12,375 bases of DNA from an uncultured Prevotella sp. (lineage in GTDB: Bacteria; Bacteroidota; Bacteroidia; Bacteroidales; Bacteroidaceae): the NCBI GenBank assembly GCA_900548745.1, contig URLQ01000085.1:1-12375 (forward strand), written 5' to 3'. Shown in pieces: positions 1 through 8,163 of this stretch. The position numbers and the translations under genes are program-made. The notes beneath the pieces were generated by a model. That model saw only the letters and a program-made list of their open reading frames with translations. It searched no databases and had not been told where the DNA came from. How positions within the stretch are numbered: the first letter of the stretch is position 1; each line of letters opens with the position of its first letter.

Positions 1-186
1 ACGATACCGTCGAAGACCGGTAACGAGTGGCGTGCCATCGTGGTGCCGCAGACCGTAAGTGGAGGAACAACGCTCTTCAGCATCACCATCGGCGGCGTGC
101 CGTTCAAGTTCTCCCTGCCGGATAACTTTGAATACAAGGCAGGCTATATGATGAACTTCAGTATCAAGGTGGACAAGCAGGAATAA
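1..186 (+). CDS. C-terminal part of a fimbrillin-family protein (5' end outside window)
   Basis: Frame 1 is open from the window edge to TAA at 184-186 (61 codons). The residues fit the last strands of a Bacteroidetes fimbrillin/Mfa-like domain: an AIVVPQ motif, then a KFSLPDNFEYKAGYMMNFSIKV segment. These correspond to AIVVPQ and KFQFKPGMEQLVNLII in the fimbrillin-family protein at 2861-3763. In that paralogue the domain continues through a final strand ending KNWE. Here the equivalent strand (YKLTLVGKSISEWE) lies in the same frame just after the stop. The encoded domain therefore appears cut one strand short, and this CDS is probably the front part of a gene that once ran on to 2838. By family knowledge such proteins are exported lipoproteins forming or capping surface fimbriae. 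The signal peptide is outside the window. Confidence 0.75.
   Translation, partial: TIPSKTGNEWRAIVVPQTVSGGTTLFSITIGGVPFKFSLPDNFEYKAGYMMNFSIKVDKQE
184..186 (+). other. In-frame TAA splitting a fimbrillin-LRR-M64 reading frame
   Basis: The frame upstream (1-183) and downstream (187-2838) is identical, with no other stop between them. The codons right after TAA (187-240) encode GGQYKLTLVGKSISEWES, the expected last beta strand of a fimbrillin domain. A single substitution from CAA, AAA or GAA would explain it. A sequencing error, a true nonsense mutation or readthrough cannot be told apart from one sequence. Confidence 0.7.
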
Positions 187-246
187 GGCGGACAGTATAA
201 GCTGACGCTTGTTGGAAAGAGCATCAGCGAATGGGAAAGCGATCTT

Positions 247-2838
247 GTGAGTCATAATGCCACGGCAAAGGAATACCTCGTGGTGAACTCCACTCCCGGC
301 AAACTGAAGAATGCCATCACCGCCCTTGGAAAGGACTATACGAAAGTGAAGAACCTGAAGATTACCGGCGAGATAAACGCCGAAGACTTCTATTTCATGC
401 GTGATTATATGTCGAAGCTTTCAGCCCTTAATCTTAAAGAGGTGCGTATCAAGGCATCTTGCAAACCGTATCAGGGGGAAGAATGGTATGACGACCAGAT
501 ACCAGGAAGTGCTTTCTATTATCAGCAAAAAAATGGAGGCAGCCAGACTCTTAATTACATTATATTGCCCGATCATCTAAAGGCTATCGGTGGTAACGCC
601 TTCTATGGATGTCGCTACCTCACTGGCTCGCTCGTTATTCCAGAGGGCGTGACCGAGATAAGGCGTGGGGCTTTTAATAGCTGCATTGGGCTGAACGGTA
701 CGCTTACGCTTCCCTCTACATTGAAGAAATTAGGAAACAACTGGAATGATGATTCCGCAGATGAAGGTACCGACTATTATGGTGGAGTGTTCCAAGGCTG
801 TTCCAATCTGACGGGAAACCTCGTGCTTCCCAATAATCTCGAACTGATCAGAGGTTATTGCTTCTCTGGATGTTCTGGGTTTTACGGTGAGTTGCGCCTG
901 CCAGAGAAACTGAAGTATATGGGCGAACATGCCTTTCAGGGATGTCCGGGACTGACAGGTTCGTTAACAATACCACAGGGAATATCCTCAATACCGTCGG
1001 AAGCTTTCAGCGAATGTGGCTTCAATGGTACGCTTACGCTTCACGACGGAATTACGAATATAGGCAATGCTGCTTTCAACAACTGCCATTTCAAGGGAGA
1101 ACTTCACCTGCCGAAGAATTTGAAGATAATATCAAACCATGCCTTCTGCAATGACGATTTCTCCGGTGAACTGAAGTTGCCATCGGAAGTCACACATATT
1201 GGTAATTCCGCATTCGCCAACAACTGGCGCATCACAGGTATCCTTAATCTACCGGATGGCATTGAGAGCATCGGTGAAGATGCGTTCACCGGTTGCAAGA
1301 TGCTTGAGGGCATCGTGTTCCCTGAGTCTATGGAGACGATACGCCAGAGAGCATTCATCAATTGTTTCGGTATTGGTTCTATTGTCTGTCGTGGCAACAT
1401 GCCACCTCGTATAGAAAGCGATGCCTTTGAAGGGGTGGCAAAGGACAACTTTACCGTTGAAGTGCCGGTTTCTGCCGTGGCACATTATCAGACGGCACCG
1501 GGTTGGTGCGACTTCAAACGCATCGCCGCTCACCACGAACTGACATGTAGCCCCTCTGTAGCTTGCGCCCTCAGTACGGAGCATAAGCAGACCGTCACCG
1601 TCAATGCCGAAGGCGAATGGGAGGTAGCAAGCAAGCCCGACTGGTGTGAGGTGTCGCCAATGAGCGGCAACAAGAAGACCAATGTTACAATCACCATCAA
1701 GGCAACGGCGAAAAGCTCCGGCAGCGACCGTAACGGGAAGGTTGTGTTCCGGCTGAAAGACAAGGATTACACCCATGAATGCAGCGTTTCGCAGTATGGC
1801 TACCAATATGGCGAAGACGAGTGGATAACTTTACAAAAAGCAACACACGGCAACCGTGGCGGCATCAACATCGTATTGCTTGGTGACGGCTATGATGCCA
1901 AAGCCATTGCCTCTGGCGACTATCTGAAAGTAATGAAGCAGGAGATGGAATATTTCTTCGGCATAGAGCCATACAAGACATACCGCCAGTATTTCAACGT
2001 GTACACAGCCATTCCGCTGTCAACGGAGTCGGGCATCGCCACGGTGAACACCATCCGCTATAACCGCTTCGGCACGACGTTCACGGGTGGAGGAGGACTG
2101 AAAGCAGAATACGACGAGATATTCTCTTATGCTTTGGGAGCACCTACCGTGACGAAAAGCAACCTCAGCGAGACACTCATCATTGTTGTTCCTAACTCCA
2201 CTGACTATGGAGGCATAACGCAGATGTGGGCAGACGGCTCGGCGATATCCTTCTGTCCGCTCAGCACCTACGGCTATCCGCTTGATTCCCGTGGTGTGGT
2301 GCAGCATGAAGCAGGTGGTCATGGCTTTGGCAAACTCGGTGATGAATCTATCTATCACAATGCCTTTATAGATGCTTGCGGATGCAGCTGCTGCGGACAT
2401 GTTGACGAACTGAACACCGCCAAGAGCTATGGATGGTATGATAATCTCTCGCTGTCGGGCAAGACGCACGGAGTGGGGTGGAGCCATCTCATATACGACA
2501 GTCGCTACAGTGACATCGTAGACGTATATGAGGGCGGCTTCATGCACAGTCGTGGTGTGTATCGTTCGGAGCAGAACTCATGTATGAACAACTCCATACC
2601 TTATTATAATGTGATAAGTCGTGAGAGCATCGTTAAGAGGATAAAGCAATATGCAGGAGAGACATTCTCGTTTGAGGATTTCGTGAAGAATGACAAGCGT
2701 GATGCCGGTGTTGCACAAAGCCCTGCCAGAGCTTCGGCAAGAGGTAGGGCATCGTATACCTCCGGTGCCAATCAGCATAAACCGATGATACGCAGGGGCA
2801 GTCCGCTGCGTATGGCTAAGGTGAGAAGACACAGATAG
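247..2838 (+). CDS. BspA-type LRR, BACON and M64 metallopeptidase-family surface protein (probably the back part of a split gene)
   Basis: Numbering is from the GTG at 247; the frame is open from 187. Residues about 10-75 form an N-cap module also found in the protein at 5896-7590. Residues about 90-400 are LRR_5/BspA repeats (IP.G...I...AF..C), closed by a VPVSAVAHYQTAPGW cap. Residues about 430-517 resemble a BACON domain. Residues about 520-800 match the M64 (IgA-peptidase-like) family, with H687-E688 and H692 in HEAGGHGFGKLGDE, then a cysteine cluster (711, 713, 715, 716) and YRSEQNSCMNN. The HExxxH spacing differs from the usual HExxH. The C-terminus is short and arginine-rich, with no visible T9SS sorting domain. 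The GTG start is doubtful: no signal peptide follows and the frame extends upstream into a fimbrillin domain, so export probably relied on the upstream part. The family role would be proteolysis or adhesion at the cell surface. Confidence 0.8.
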   Translation: MSHNATAKEYLVVNSTPGKLKNAITALGKDYTKVKNLKITGEINAEDFYFMRDYMSKLSALNLKEVRIKASCKPYQGEEWYDDQIPGSAFYYQQKNGGSQTLNYIILPDHLKAIGGNAFYGCRYLTGSLVIPEGVTEIRRGAFNSCIGLNGTLTLPSTLKKLGNNWNDDSADEGTDYYGGVFQGCSNLTGNLVLPNNLELIRGYCFSGCSGFYGELRLPEKLKYMGEHAFQGCPGLTGSLTIPQGISSIPSEAFSECGFNGTLTLHDGITNIGNAAFNNCHFKGELHLPKNLKIISNHAFCNDDFSGELKLPSEVTHIGNSAFANNWRITGILNLPDGIESIGEDAFTGCKMLEGIVFPESMETIRQRAFINCFGIGSIVCRGNMPPRIESDAFEGVAKDNFTVEVPVSAVAHYQTAPGWCDFKRIAAHHELTCSPSVACALSTEHKQTVTVNAEGEWEVASKPDWCEVSPMSGNKKTNVTITIKATAKSSGSDRNGKVVFRLKDKDYTHECSVSQYGYQYGEDEWITLQKATHGNRGGINIVLLGDGYDAKAIASGDYLKVMKQEMEYFFGIEPYKTYRQYFNVYTAIPLSTESGIATVNTIRYNRFGTTFTGGGGLKAEYDEIFSYALGAPTVTKSNLSETLIIVVPNSTDYGGITQMWADGSAISFCPLSTYGYPLDSRGVVQHEAGGHGFGKLGDESIYHNAFIDACGCSCCGHVDELNTAKSYGWYDNLSLSGKTHGVGWSHLIYDSRYSDIVDVYEGGFMHSRGVYRSEQNSCMNNSIPYYNVISRESIVKRIKQYAGETFSFEDFVKNDKRDAGVAQSPARASARGRASYTSGANQHKPMIRRGSPLRMAKVRRHR

Positions 2839-2860
2839 TGATTAATGGATAAAATCGATT

Positions 2861-3763
2861 ATGAAGATGAAGATACACCTTATTATATATATAGCACTTG
2901 CGCTGACTGCCGTCGGAATGACCTCTTGCAGCGAAGAAACGCTGCCGACGGATAAGCCGACAGATTCAAAAGTTATAGAGATGAAGTTGCTGATGACTCA
3001 TCCTGGCTCAAAGACGCGTGCCACGGCAACGGACTTTGAGGCTGGCGACAAGACAGGTGTCTTCGTGACGCTGGCTGACAAACCTCTGCAGGTGGGTGGC
3101 AACGTGGTGAACAACGAGGCCCTGACATTCATTGACGACGAGTGGAAAGCTGCCAAGAAACTGTATTGGGACGAAGGTACATACAACGTATATGCCTATT
3201 ATCCATACATCAGCAGCGTGAGCAGCATTGAGGACCAGCCGTTCAGTATCAGTCTTGACCAGAGTAAGGAGAAGACAGCAACGGCTCTTGGCGGTTACGA
3301 AGCGAGCGATCTGCTCTATGCAACAAGCAAGGGCGTGGTGGCATCGGAAGAACCGGTACACCTAACCTTCAAGCATATCATGAGCAAACTCACGATAAGA
3401 CTCATAAAAGGTGAGGACTTTGAGGGTGAAATGCCTGCCAACGCCATAGTATATGTTCACAACACCGTGCCGGAGGCAACGATAGACCTACAGGCAGGAG
3501 TGGCAACACGCAATGCTAAGGCCACTCGAAAGACTATCATAGCACACCACGACGGCGACTATCTGTATTCTGCCATTGTCGTGCCGCAGCGCATAGAGAA
3601 CCGTATGCCGCTCATTGAAGTTGTGATGAACAACATGAGTTATCTGTATGAGAGCAAGTTCCAGTTCAAACCGGGCATGGAGCAATTGGTGAACCTGATT
3701 ATCCCCAACAACCCCGACAACATAAGAATCGATATAGCCGGAGACGTGAAAAACTGGGAATAA
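2861..3763 (+). CDS. Fimbrillin-family lipoprotein
   Basis: The 300-residue product starts MKMKIHLIIYIALAL and has a lipobox-like MTSC with C23 as the likely lipidated cysteine, so it should be an outer-membrane lipoprotein. The body is typical of Bacteroidetes fimbrillin/Mfa-like proteins: SKTRATATDFEAGDKTGVF near residue 50, YWDEGTYNVYAYYPY, DLLYATSKGV, LTFKHIMSKLTIRL, AIVVPQ, and a terminal strand ending DVKNWE. Length is ordinary for the family. The gene begins 22 bp after the M64 gene and is followed 18 bp later by the next gene, supporting cotranscription. By family knowledge it could be a fimbrial subunit, a tip or anchor component, or a stand-alone surface protein; no chaperone or usher is needed in this pathway. 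It is the internal comparison showing that the fimbrillin domain at position 1 is truncated by the stop at 184. Confidence 0.85.
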   Translation: MKMKIHLIIYIALALTAVGMTSCSEETLPTDKPTDSKVIEMKLLMTHPGSKTRATATDFEAGDKTGVFVTLADKPLQVGGNVVNNEALTFIDDEWKAAKKLYWDEGTYNVYAYYPYISSVSSIEDQPFSISLDQSKEKTATALGGYEASDLLYATSKGVVASEEPVHLTFKHIMSKLTIRLIKGEDFEGEMPANAIVYVHNTVPEATIDLQAGVATRNAKATRKTIIAHHDGDYLYSAIVVPQRIENRMPLIEVVMNNMSYLYESKFQFKPGMEQLVNLIIPNNPDNIRIDIAGDVKNWE

Positions 3764-3781
3764 TATATTTTAATACTGCAA

Positions 3782-4849
3782 ATGAAAAAAGTAATCTGCA
3801 TATTATCTGCCCTTGCCGTCTTGCTCTGCTTCTGGCTCATCGCCTTGTGGATGCCTGCTCTCACAGATGGGGATAAACCACAGGACGAGACAAGGTTTGG
3901 TGTAAGCGAAGGACTGGAATTGGTGGAACAGACGTATGATGGGAGGGAAAAGAAATATATCGTTGAGGATGACAAGGGAAACGTAGTGTTTACTGTTCCT
4001 TTGCGTGGTTGCATCATCGACACCCGCTACCGCGACGGTAAGCTACGCTTCCGTGAACAGGATTCGGGGCGTGAGGGGTATATAGATTGTCAGGGTATCA
4101 TTATGTTCCTGAACGATGGCAAGGCAAATATCCCGGAACAGGTAACTACAGGAACGACTGCAAGGTTCGCTGCCTCGGATATGACTTCTGCCCGGCAACC
4201 GTATTCCGGGGCATCCGCTTCTTCACCGGATGTAGAAACGTTGAAGCCATCTGTGGCAGGGCGAAGGAACCAGACAATATCACAGGTGGAACTGAAGTCC
4301 ATTGTCAAGAACGATGCCTTTTATAAGGAGGCATCAAAGATACTGCATGGCAAGCTGACGGAACAGGATGCCAGGCGCCGCCATACGATACTCAACTATT
4401 GCGAGCATCTGCGCACAGCGTATACTACAAAAGATATCGACTTCTTGCGGCAGGTGTTCAGCGACAAGGCTCTGATAATAGTGGGCAATGTAGTTAAGAC
4501 AGCTGCTACAGATGGCAAGTGTATTGCAGAACCACGAGTGACATACGCCATTCATACGAAGCAGGAATATATGTCGCGCCTTGCTAAGGTGTTTTCGCTG
4601 AACAGTAAGATTGACGTGAAGTTCTCCGGTTTCCGCATTCTGCGCCATCCCACGATGGACGGCATCTATGGCGTTACGTTGCGGCAGCGGTATAAAAGCG
4701 ACCGGTACTGCGACGACGGCTATTTGTTTCTGCTGTGGGACTTCAGAGACAAGTCGATGCCTCTGATTCATGTCAGAACCTGGCAGCCGGCATCCTCGGT
4801 GGCAGCCGGTGCAGACGTAATCAGCATACAGGACTTCAATCTGCAATAA
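3782..4849 (+). CDS. Membrane-anchored or exported protein with WG-like N-terminal region and NTF2-like C-terminal region
   Basis: The 355-residue product begins MKKVICILSALAVLLCFWLIALW, a long hydrophobic segment acting as signal peptide or anchor, without a convincing lipobox. Residues about 40-115 (GNVVFTVPLRG, YRDGKLRFREQDSGREGYIDCQG) look like degenerate WG-type beta repeats. Residues about 120-175 are a low-complexity Ser/Thr/Ala linker. Residues about 180-345 (ILNYCEHLRTAYTTKDIDFLRQVFSDKALI ... GVTLRQRYKSDRYCDDGYLFLLWDF ... IHVRTWQP) resemble an NTF2-like fold recurrent in Bacteroidetes envelope proteins of unknown function. No catalytic motif is visible. Position between the fimbrillin and the PEGA-like gene, all on one strand with short gaps, suggests a periplasmic accessory role in the same system. 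The domain names are from pattern recognition only. Confidence 0.65.
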   Translation: MKKVICILSALAVLLCFWLIALWMPALTDGDKPQDETRFGVSEGLELVEQTYDGREKKYIVEDDKGNVVFTVPLRGCIIDTRYRDGKLRFREQDSGREGYIDCQGIIMFLNDGKANIPEQVTTGTTARFAASDMTSARQPYSGASASSPDVETLKPSVAGRRNQTISQVELKSIVKNDAFYKEASKILHGKLTEQDARRRHTILNYCEHLRTAYTTKDIDFLRQVFSDKALIIVGNVVKTAATDGKCIAEPRVTYAIHTKQEYMSRLAKVFSLNSKIDVKFSGFRILRHPTMDGIYGVTLRQRYKSDRYCDDGYLFLLWDFRDKSMPLIHVRTWQPASSVAAGADVISIQDFNLQ

Positions 4850-4919
4850 GCAATGCGTCAGCAGATACAGGAGTAAAAGAAGAATATATAGTATAAAATA
4901 GAAATAGTTCACGATAGAT

Positions 4920-5906
4920 ATGAAAAGAACATCATCCTTTGGCAATGTCGGCAAACTGTTGTTTGCCATCTGCGTATGGCTGCTTTGTGGCTGTAGTGCG
5001 CTCTCACAAGAGTTCTCAGTGAGCAGTTTCCGTATACTGCCCAACGACGTGAGTGCCTTTGTCAACAGCGTGCGTGACCTCAACGATGAGGCTTGTGCCT
5101 TGGTAAAGGTGGAGGCTCCGTCAGACTTTGCCTTTTCCACACCTTTAGGCATAGTGAAGCGCAAGGACGAGGTGGGGGAGATATGGCTCTATCTGCCGAA
5201 GGGAACGAAGATGCTCACTCTGAAACATCCAGAATGGGGCGTGCTGCGCGACTATAGGTTGGGGATGGTGTTGGAGAGCCGTATGACATACGAACTGAAA
5301 CTGTCCCTGCCAAAGCCCGCCATTGCGGAGCGACACGATACCATCGTGCAGGTGAGGACTGTAGTCGATACCATCACCGTGGCTAATACCAAGCCTAAGT
5401 TGCCACTGTCTCTTTATGCTCTTGCTACCATCGGTGTTCATGACAACGGACCGTCGTATGGAGTATTCTTTGCCATGATGCGGCGCCATGGTTTCTTTGT
5501 GCATGCAAGTAGCGACTTCTGTAGTATCGGTTCGACACGTGGCAGTTGCACAAAGGATGGCAGCATCGGCGGAGCCAACGAGAAACCTTACTATTCAGGC
5601 AAGACAGCCAAGAGCAATTATACCGTAACAGCAGGAGCTATACACCGCTTGTCGAGGAGCGTATGTCTCTTTGAAGGTGTTGGATATGGTCGTAGTGCCG
5701 TGGCATGGCAGTTGGCAGAGAGCGAAGGCGGAGGATATGTCCTAAACGACGGACTGACCCATAAGGGCGTGGCTGGTGAGGTTGGCGCACTTGTATCGTT
5801 CGGTCGTATCACCGTGTCAGCATCCGCCGTCACCATTACCGGAAAGCAATGGCAGGGATGTCTTGGCGTGGGTATAAAGCTATGGAGGACCAAGAATGAA
5901 AGATAA
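4920..5906 (+). CDS. Envelope protein with PEGA-family-like N-terminal region and beta-rich C-terminus
   Basis: The 328-residue product has an N-terminal export signal (GKLLFAICVWLLCGCSALSQ). Cleavage could be by signal peptidase I before EFSVSSF, or at a lipobox-like LCGC with C25. Residues about 31-135 (FSVSSFRILPNDVSAFVN, DLNDEACALVKVEAP, IWLYLPKGTKMLTLKHPEWG) match the N-terminal module of Bacteroidetes proteins that often also carry PEGA domains. Residues about 160-325 alternate glycine, aromatic and hydrophobic residues and end GCLGVGIKLWR, consistent with a small outer-membrane beta-barrel or beta-sandwich. A 70-bp gap without a clear promoter separates it from the previous gene; its last 11 bases overlap the next gene, so the two are probably translationally coupled. 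In Bacteroidetes this N-terminal module occurs near surface and signalling proteins; the exact role is unknown. Confidence 0.65.
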   Translation: MKRTSSFGNVGKLLFAICVWLLCGCSALSQEFSVSSFRILPNDVSAFVNSVRDLNDEACALVKVEAPSDFAFSTPLGIVKRKDEVGEIWLYLPKGTKMLTLKHPEWGVLRDYRLGMVLESRMTYELKLSLPKPAIAERHDTIVQVRTVVDTITVANTKPKLPLSLYALATIGVHDNGPSYGVFFAMMRRHGFFVHASSDFCSIGSTRGSCTKDGSIGGANEKPYYSGKTAKSNYTVTAGAIHRLSRSVCLFEGVGYGRSAVAWQLAESEGGGYVLNDGLTHKGVAGEVGALVSFGRITVSASAVTITGKQWQGCLGVGIKLWRTKNER

Positions 5907-7590
5907 CGAGTATATACAAATGGCGTGGCGCAATGTCCTTTCGATTTCCTTGCGCCAAATTACCAGTCGCCTGTCATGGACACTTTGTGGCGTAGCACTT
6001 GTCGTTTGCCTTTTTTCGTGCGACACCGACAAGCCCGACAACTTGGAGCCGCTGATAACCACATTGTCTGCTACCGACATCACCCGTACGGATGCCACGC
6101 TTAATGGTTCGGTGGTGATAGAGGGCGAAACGGAGATGCCACAGATGTGTTTCAGATATGGCATAACGGAGGAGATGAAGCAGACGGCAACGGCAGTCAG
6201 CAGCGACAACTCGTCTGTGACAGCACGCATTACAGGACTCACCTCTGCCACCACCTATTATTATATGCTTGAGGCGACGAACGGCAGAACGACGGTAAAG
6301 GGCAACATGATGACTTTCACCACGCTGCCCAACGAGAAGCCGTCATTGGGTGAAGCAAGCATAGTCAGTCATGGTCCTATGAGCGTTATTGTAGGGTATG
6401 AGATAACTGACGATGGTGGCGAGACGATAACAGAGACGGGATGTTTGTATGCACTTGCCTCTGCTGCTGAAGACAGACAGAGAGTAGCATTTAAGAACTA
6501 TTCCGGAGACAAAGGACGACAGACACTGTTGCTCTCCGGTCTTAACCGCAATGCCACGTATCTGATATGGCCGTATGCCAAGAGCCGGATGGGTGAGACC
6601 GTTGGTTCTCCGATAACGTTCACCACGGGTGATGCCATGTCTCTCGGCGAGGCAGGACAGCTGCGCTTGTTGTTGGGCAAAGAGTTGTACGACTATACCA
6701 AGCTCTCTATTGCCGGTCCTTTGAATGGCGATGACCTGCGTTGTCTGAGAGAGATGATGGGACGTGGACTTGATAATACGGCGACAGCAGGCAGACTTTC
6801 TGATGTTGACCTGACGGATGCAAGAATTGTTGCCGGTGGCGAACCATATGACGGTTCGAGATATGCCCAAGATAATGTTGTGGGACAAGGTTTGTTTGCT
6901 GATTGTGCAAGTCTGACGAAGATAATATTTCCTTCCGGAACAACAACGATAGAGAAGGATGCTTTTGCCCGTTGCCCGTCTCTTCAGAATATCAGCATCC
7001 CGGCATCGGCAACGTCTGTATTGCCATCCGCTGGTTGTTCGGCATTGCAGGGCATAAGCGTTTCTGGAGCCAACAGCCATTACATAGGCAAGGACGGCGT
7101 GTTGCTCAATGCCGATGCCACACGGATAGTATGGTTCCCGATGGGTAAGAGCGGCAGCTACACGTTGCCGTCTACTGTCACCTCTATCGGTGACTATGCC
7201 TTCAAGGAGTGCAGCATAGAGACCTTCATGTTTCCTGACAATATCACCACGTTAGGCACTGGCGTCTTCATGAACAGCAAGGTGAAGGATGTGAAGATGC
7301 CGGGTAGTCTCAGACTGGTACCAACGGCAACCTTCCAGGGCTGCATGCAGCTCCATGTAGTGCGCCTTGGCAGCAAGACGGAGATGATTTCCGACTATGC
7401 TTTCTCTGACTGTCCGCTCACCGATATATATGTGGATGCCCAACTGCCGCCGGTATGCAAATCCTTATCTTTTGGTACCAGCGGAGCAGACATCTTCAGC
7501 TCTTGTCGGGTGCATGTGCCAAAGGGACGTGTAAATATATACAAGGCAAGCGAAGGTTGGAAATTATTCAAGAACATCATTACAAACTGA
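5896..7590 (+). CDS. FN3-like and BspA-type LRR surface lipoprotein
   Basis: The 564-residue product has an unusually long, charged N-terminus before the hydrophobic stretch WTLCGVALVVCLFSC, giving a lipobox LFSC with C42. A second start, the ATG at 5920, would shorten the leader and remove the 11-bp overlap with the upstream gene. Residues about 50-145 and 148-245 are two fibronectin type III-like domains (TLSATDITRTDATLNGSV ... TTYYYMLEATN ... FTTLP). Residues about 250-330 are the same LRR N-cap module as in the M64 protein. Residues about 335-520 are LRR_5/BspA repeats (IEKDAFARCPSL, SIGDYAFKECSI, ISDYAFSDCPL), followed by the C-cap VHVPKGRVNIYKASEGWKLF. BspA-type LRRs in this phylum mediate adhesion to host matrix or other bacteria. 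The gene sits directly before the HTH/kinase pair, with 2 bp to the next start. Confidence 0.82.
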   Translation: MKDNEYIQMAWRNVLSISLRQITSRLSWTLCGVALVVCLFSCDTDKPDNLEPLITTLSATDITRTDATLNGSVVIEGETEMPQMCFRYGITEEMKQTATAVSSDNSSVTARITGLTSATTYYYMLEATNGRTTVKGNMMTFTTLPNEKPSLGEASIVSHGPMSVIVGYEITDDGGETITETGCLYALASAAEDRQRVAFKNYSGDKGRQTLLLSGLNRNATYLIWPYAKSRMGETVGSPITFTTGDAMSLGEAGQLRLLLGKELYDYTKLSIAGPLNGDDLRCLREMMGRGLDNTATAGRLSDVDLTDARIVAGGEPYDGSRYAQDNVVGQGLFADCASLTKIIFPSGTTTIEKDAFARCPSLQNISIPASATSVLPSAGCSALQGISVSGANSHYIGKDGVLLNADATRIVWFPMGKSGSYTLPSTVTSIGDYAFKECSIETFMFPDNITTLGTGVFMNSKVKDVKMPGSLRLVPTATFQGCMQLHVVRLGSKTEMISDYAFSDCPLTDIYVDAQLPPVCKSLSFGTSGADIFSSCRVHVPKGRVNIYKASEGWKLFKNIITN

Positions 7591-7592
7591 TT

Positions 7593-8159
7593 ATGACAAC
7601 ACCAGAAATAGAAGAACTGAAAAAGTTAGTTGAGCAGAAATACGGAAAGTCTCTCAATACGACAACCGACTTTGAAGTGTTTTCCTTCTTCCTGAAAAAG
7701 AAGGCAGACAAGAATGTGTCGGCATCAACGCTGAAGCGCCTTTACGGGTATGTTGCTGATGACCATAAGCCGAGGATTTCCACTCTCGACTTGTTGGCGC
7801 AATACGTAGGGCATGCTGACTACAAGGCTTTCGTGTTTTGGCTTAAGAGCAGCACGAAATACAACTCGTCTTTCTTTATGGCAGACCAACTGACGAGTGG
7901 TGAACTGACCGTCGGCATGGAACTCATGATAGGGTGGAGCCCCAACCGTATGCTTACCTTGCGTTATATAGGCGACAGCATATATGAGGTGCTGGTAGCG
8001 GAAAACAGCAAGCTGCTTCGTGGCGACCGCTTCTGTACAGGTTGCTTCATCAAGGGACAGCCGCTGCTATTGCCATATATAGAAAGAGAAGGAGAACATA
8101 CCATGCCTTTCGTGGCAGGGCGCAACGGCGGTCTCACGTTATTGAAGATAAAGAAATAA
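7593..8159 (+). CDS. Small cytoplasmic protein with HTH-like N-terminus, probable regulator partnered with the kinase
   Basis: The start is the ATG at 7593 (188 residues), 2 bp after the LRR gene stop. Longer readings of this frame only run back into that gene. There is no signal peptide. Residues about 1-85 are helical, with STLKRLYGYV followed by RISTLDLLAQYVGHADYKAF, a pattern like the DNA-binding or adaptor helices of Bacteroidetes HTH proteins. Residues about 90-188 form a separate beta-rich domain (LMIGWSPNRMLTLRYIGDSIYEVL ... FIKGQPLLLPYIEREGEHTMPFVAGRNGGLTLLKI) that I recognise only as a recurring uncharacterised C-terminal domain. It is followed 4 bp later by the kinase gene, so the two are likely translated together. 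A role as regulator or kinase partner is inferred from position; no substrate or operator is visible. Confidence 0.6.
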   Translation: MTTPEIEELKKLVEQKYGKSLNTTTDFEVFSFFLKKKADKNVSASTLKRLYGYVADDHKPRISTLDLLAQYVGHADYKAFVFWLKSSTKYNSSFFMADQLTSGELTVGMELMIGWSPNRMLTLRYIGDSIYEVLVAENSKLLRGDRFCTGCFIKGQPLLLPYIEREGEHTMPFVAGRNGGLTLLKIKK

Positions 8160-8163
8160 GTAT

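Noticed and set aside
184..186. Programmed recoding (selenocysteine or pyrrolysine) at the stop
   Set aside because: The codon is TAA, which neither of these systems uses.
4334..5164. Minus-strand open frame of 276 codons
   Set aside because: It lies antisense to two convincing exported proteins and the gap between them, and its translation has no recognisable domain or export signal.
6343..7080. Minus-strand open frame of 245 codons
   Set aside because: It is antisense to the FN3-LRR lipoprotein, whose repeats and lipobox are clear; the antisense product is Cys/Arg-rich with no family features.
7455..7592. Upstream extension of the HTH-like gene
   Set aside because: It would overlap the end of the LRR gene by over 130 bp; the ATG at 7593 follows that stop by 2 bp and gives a compact protein.
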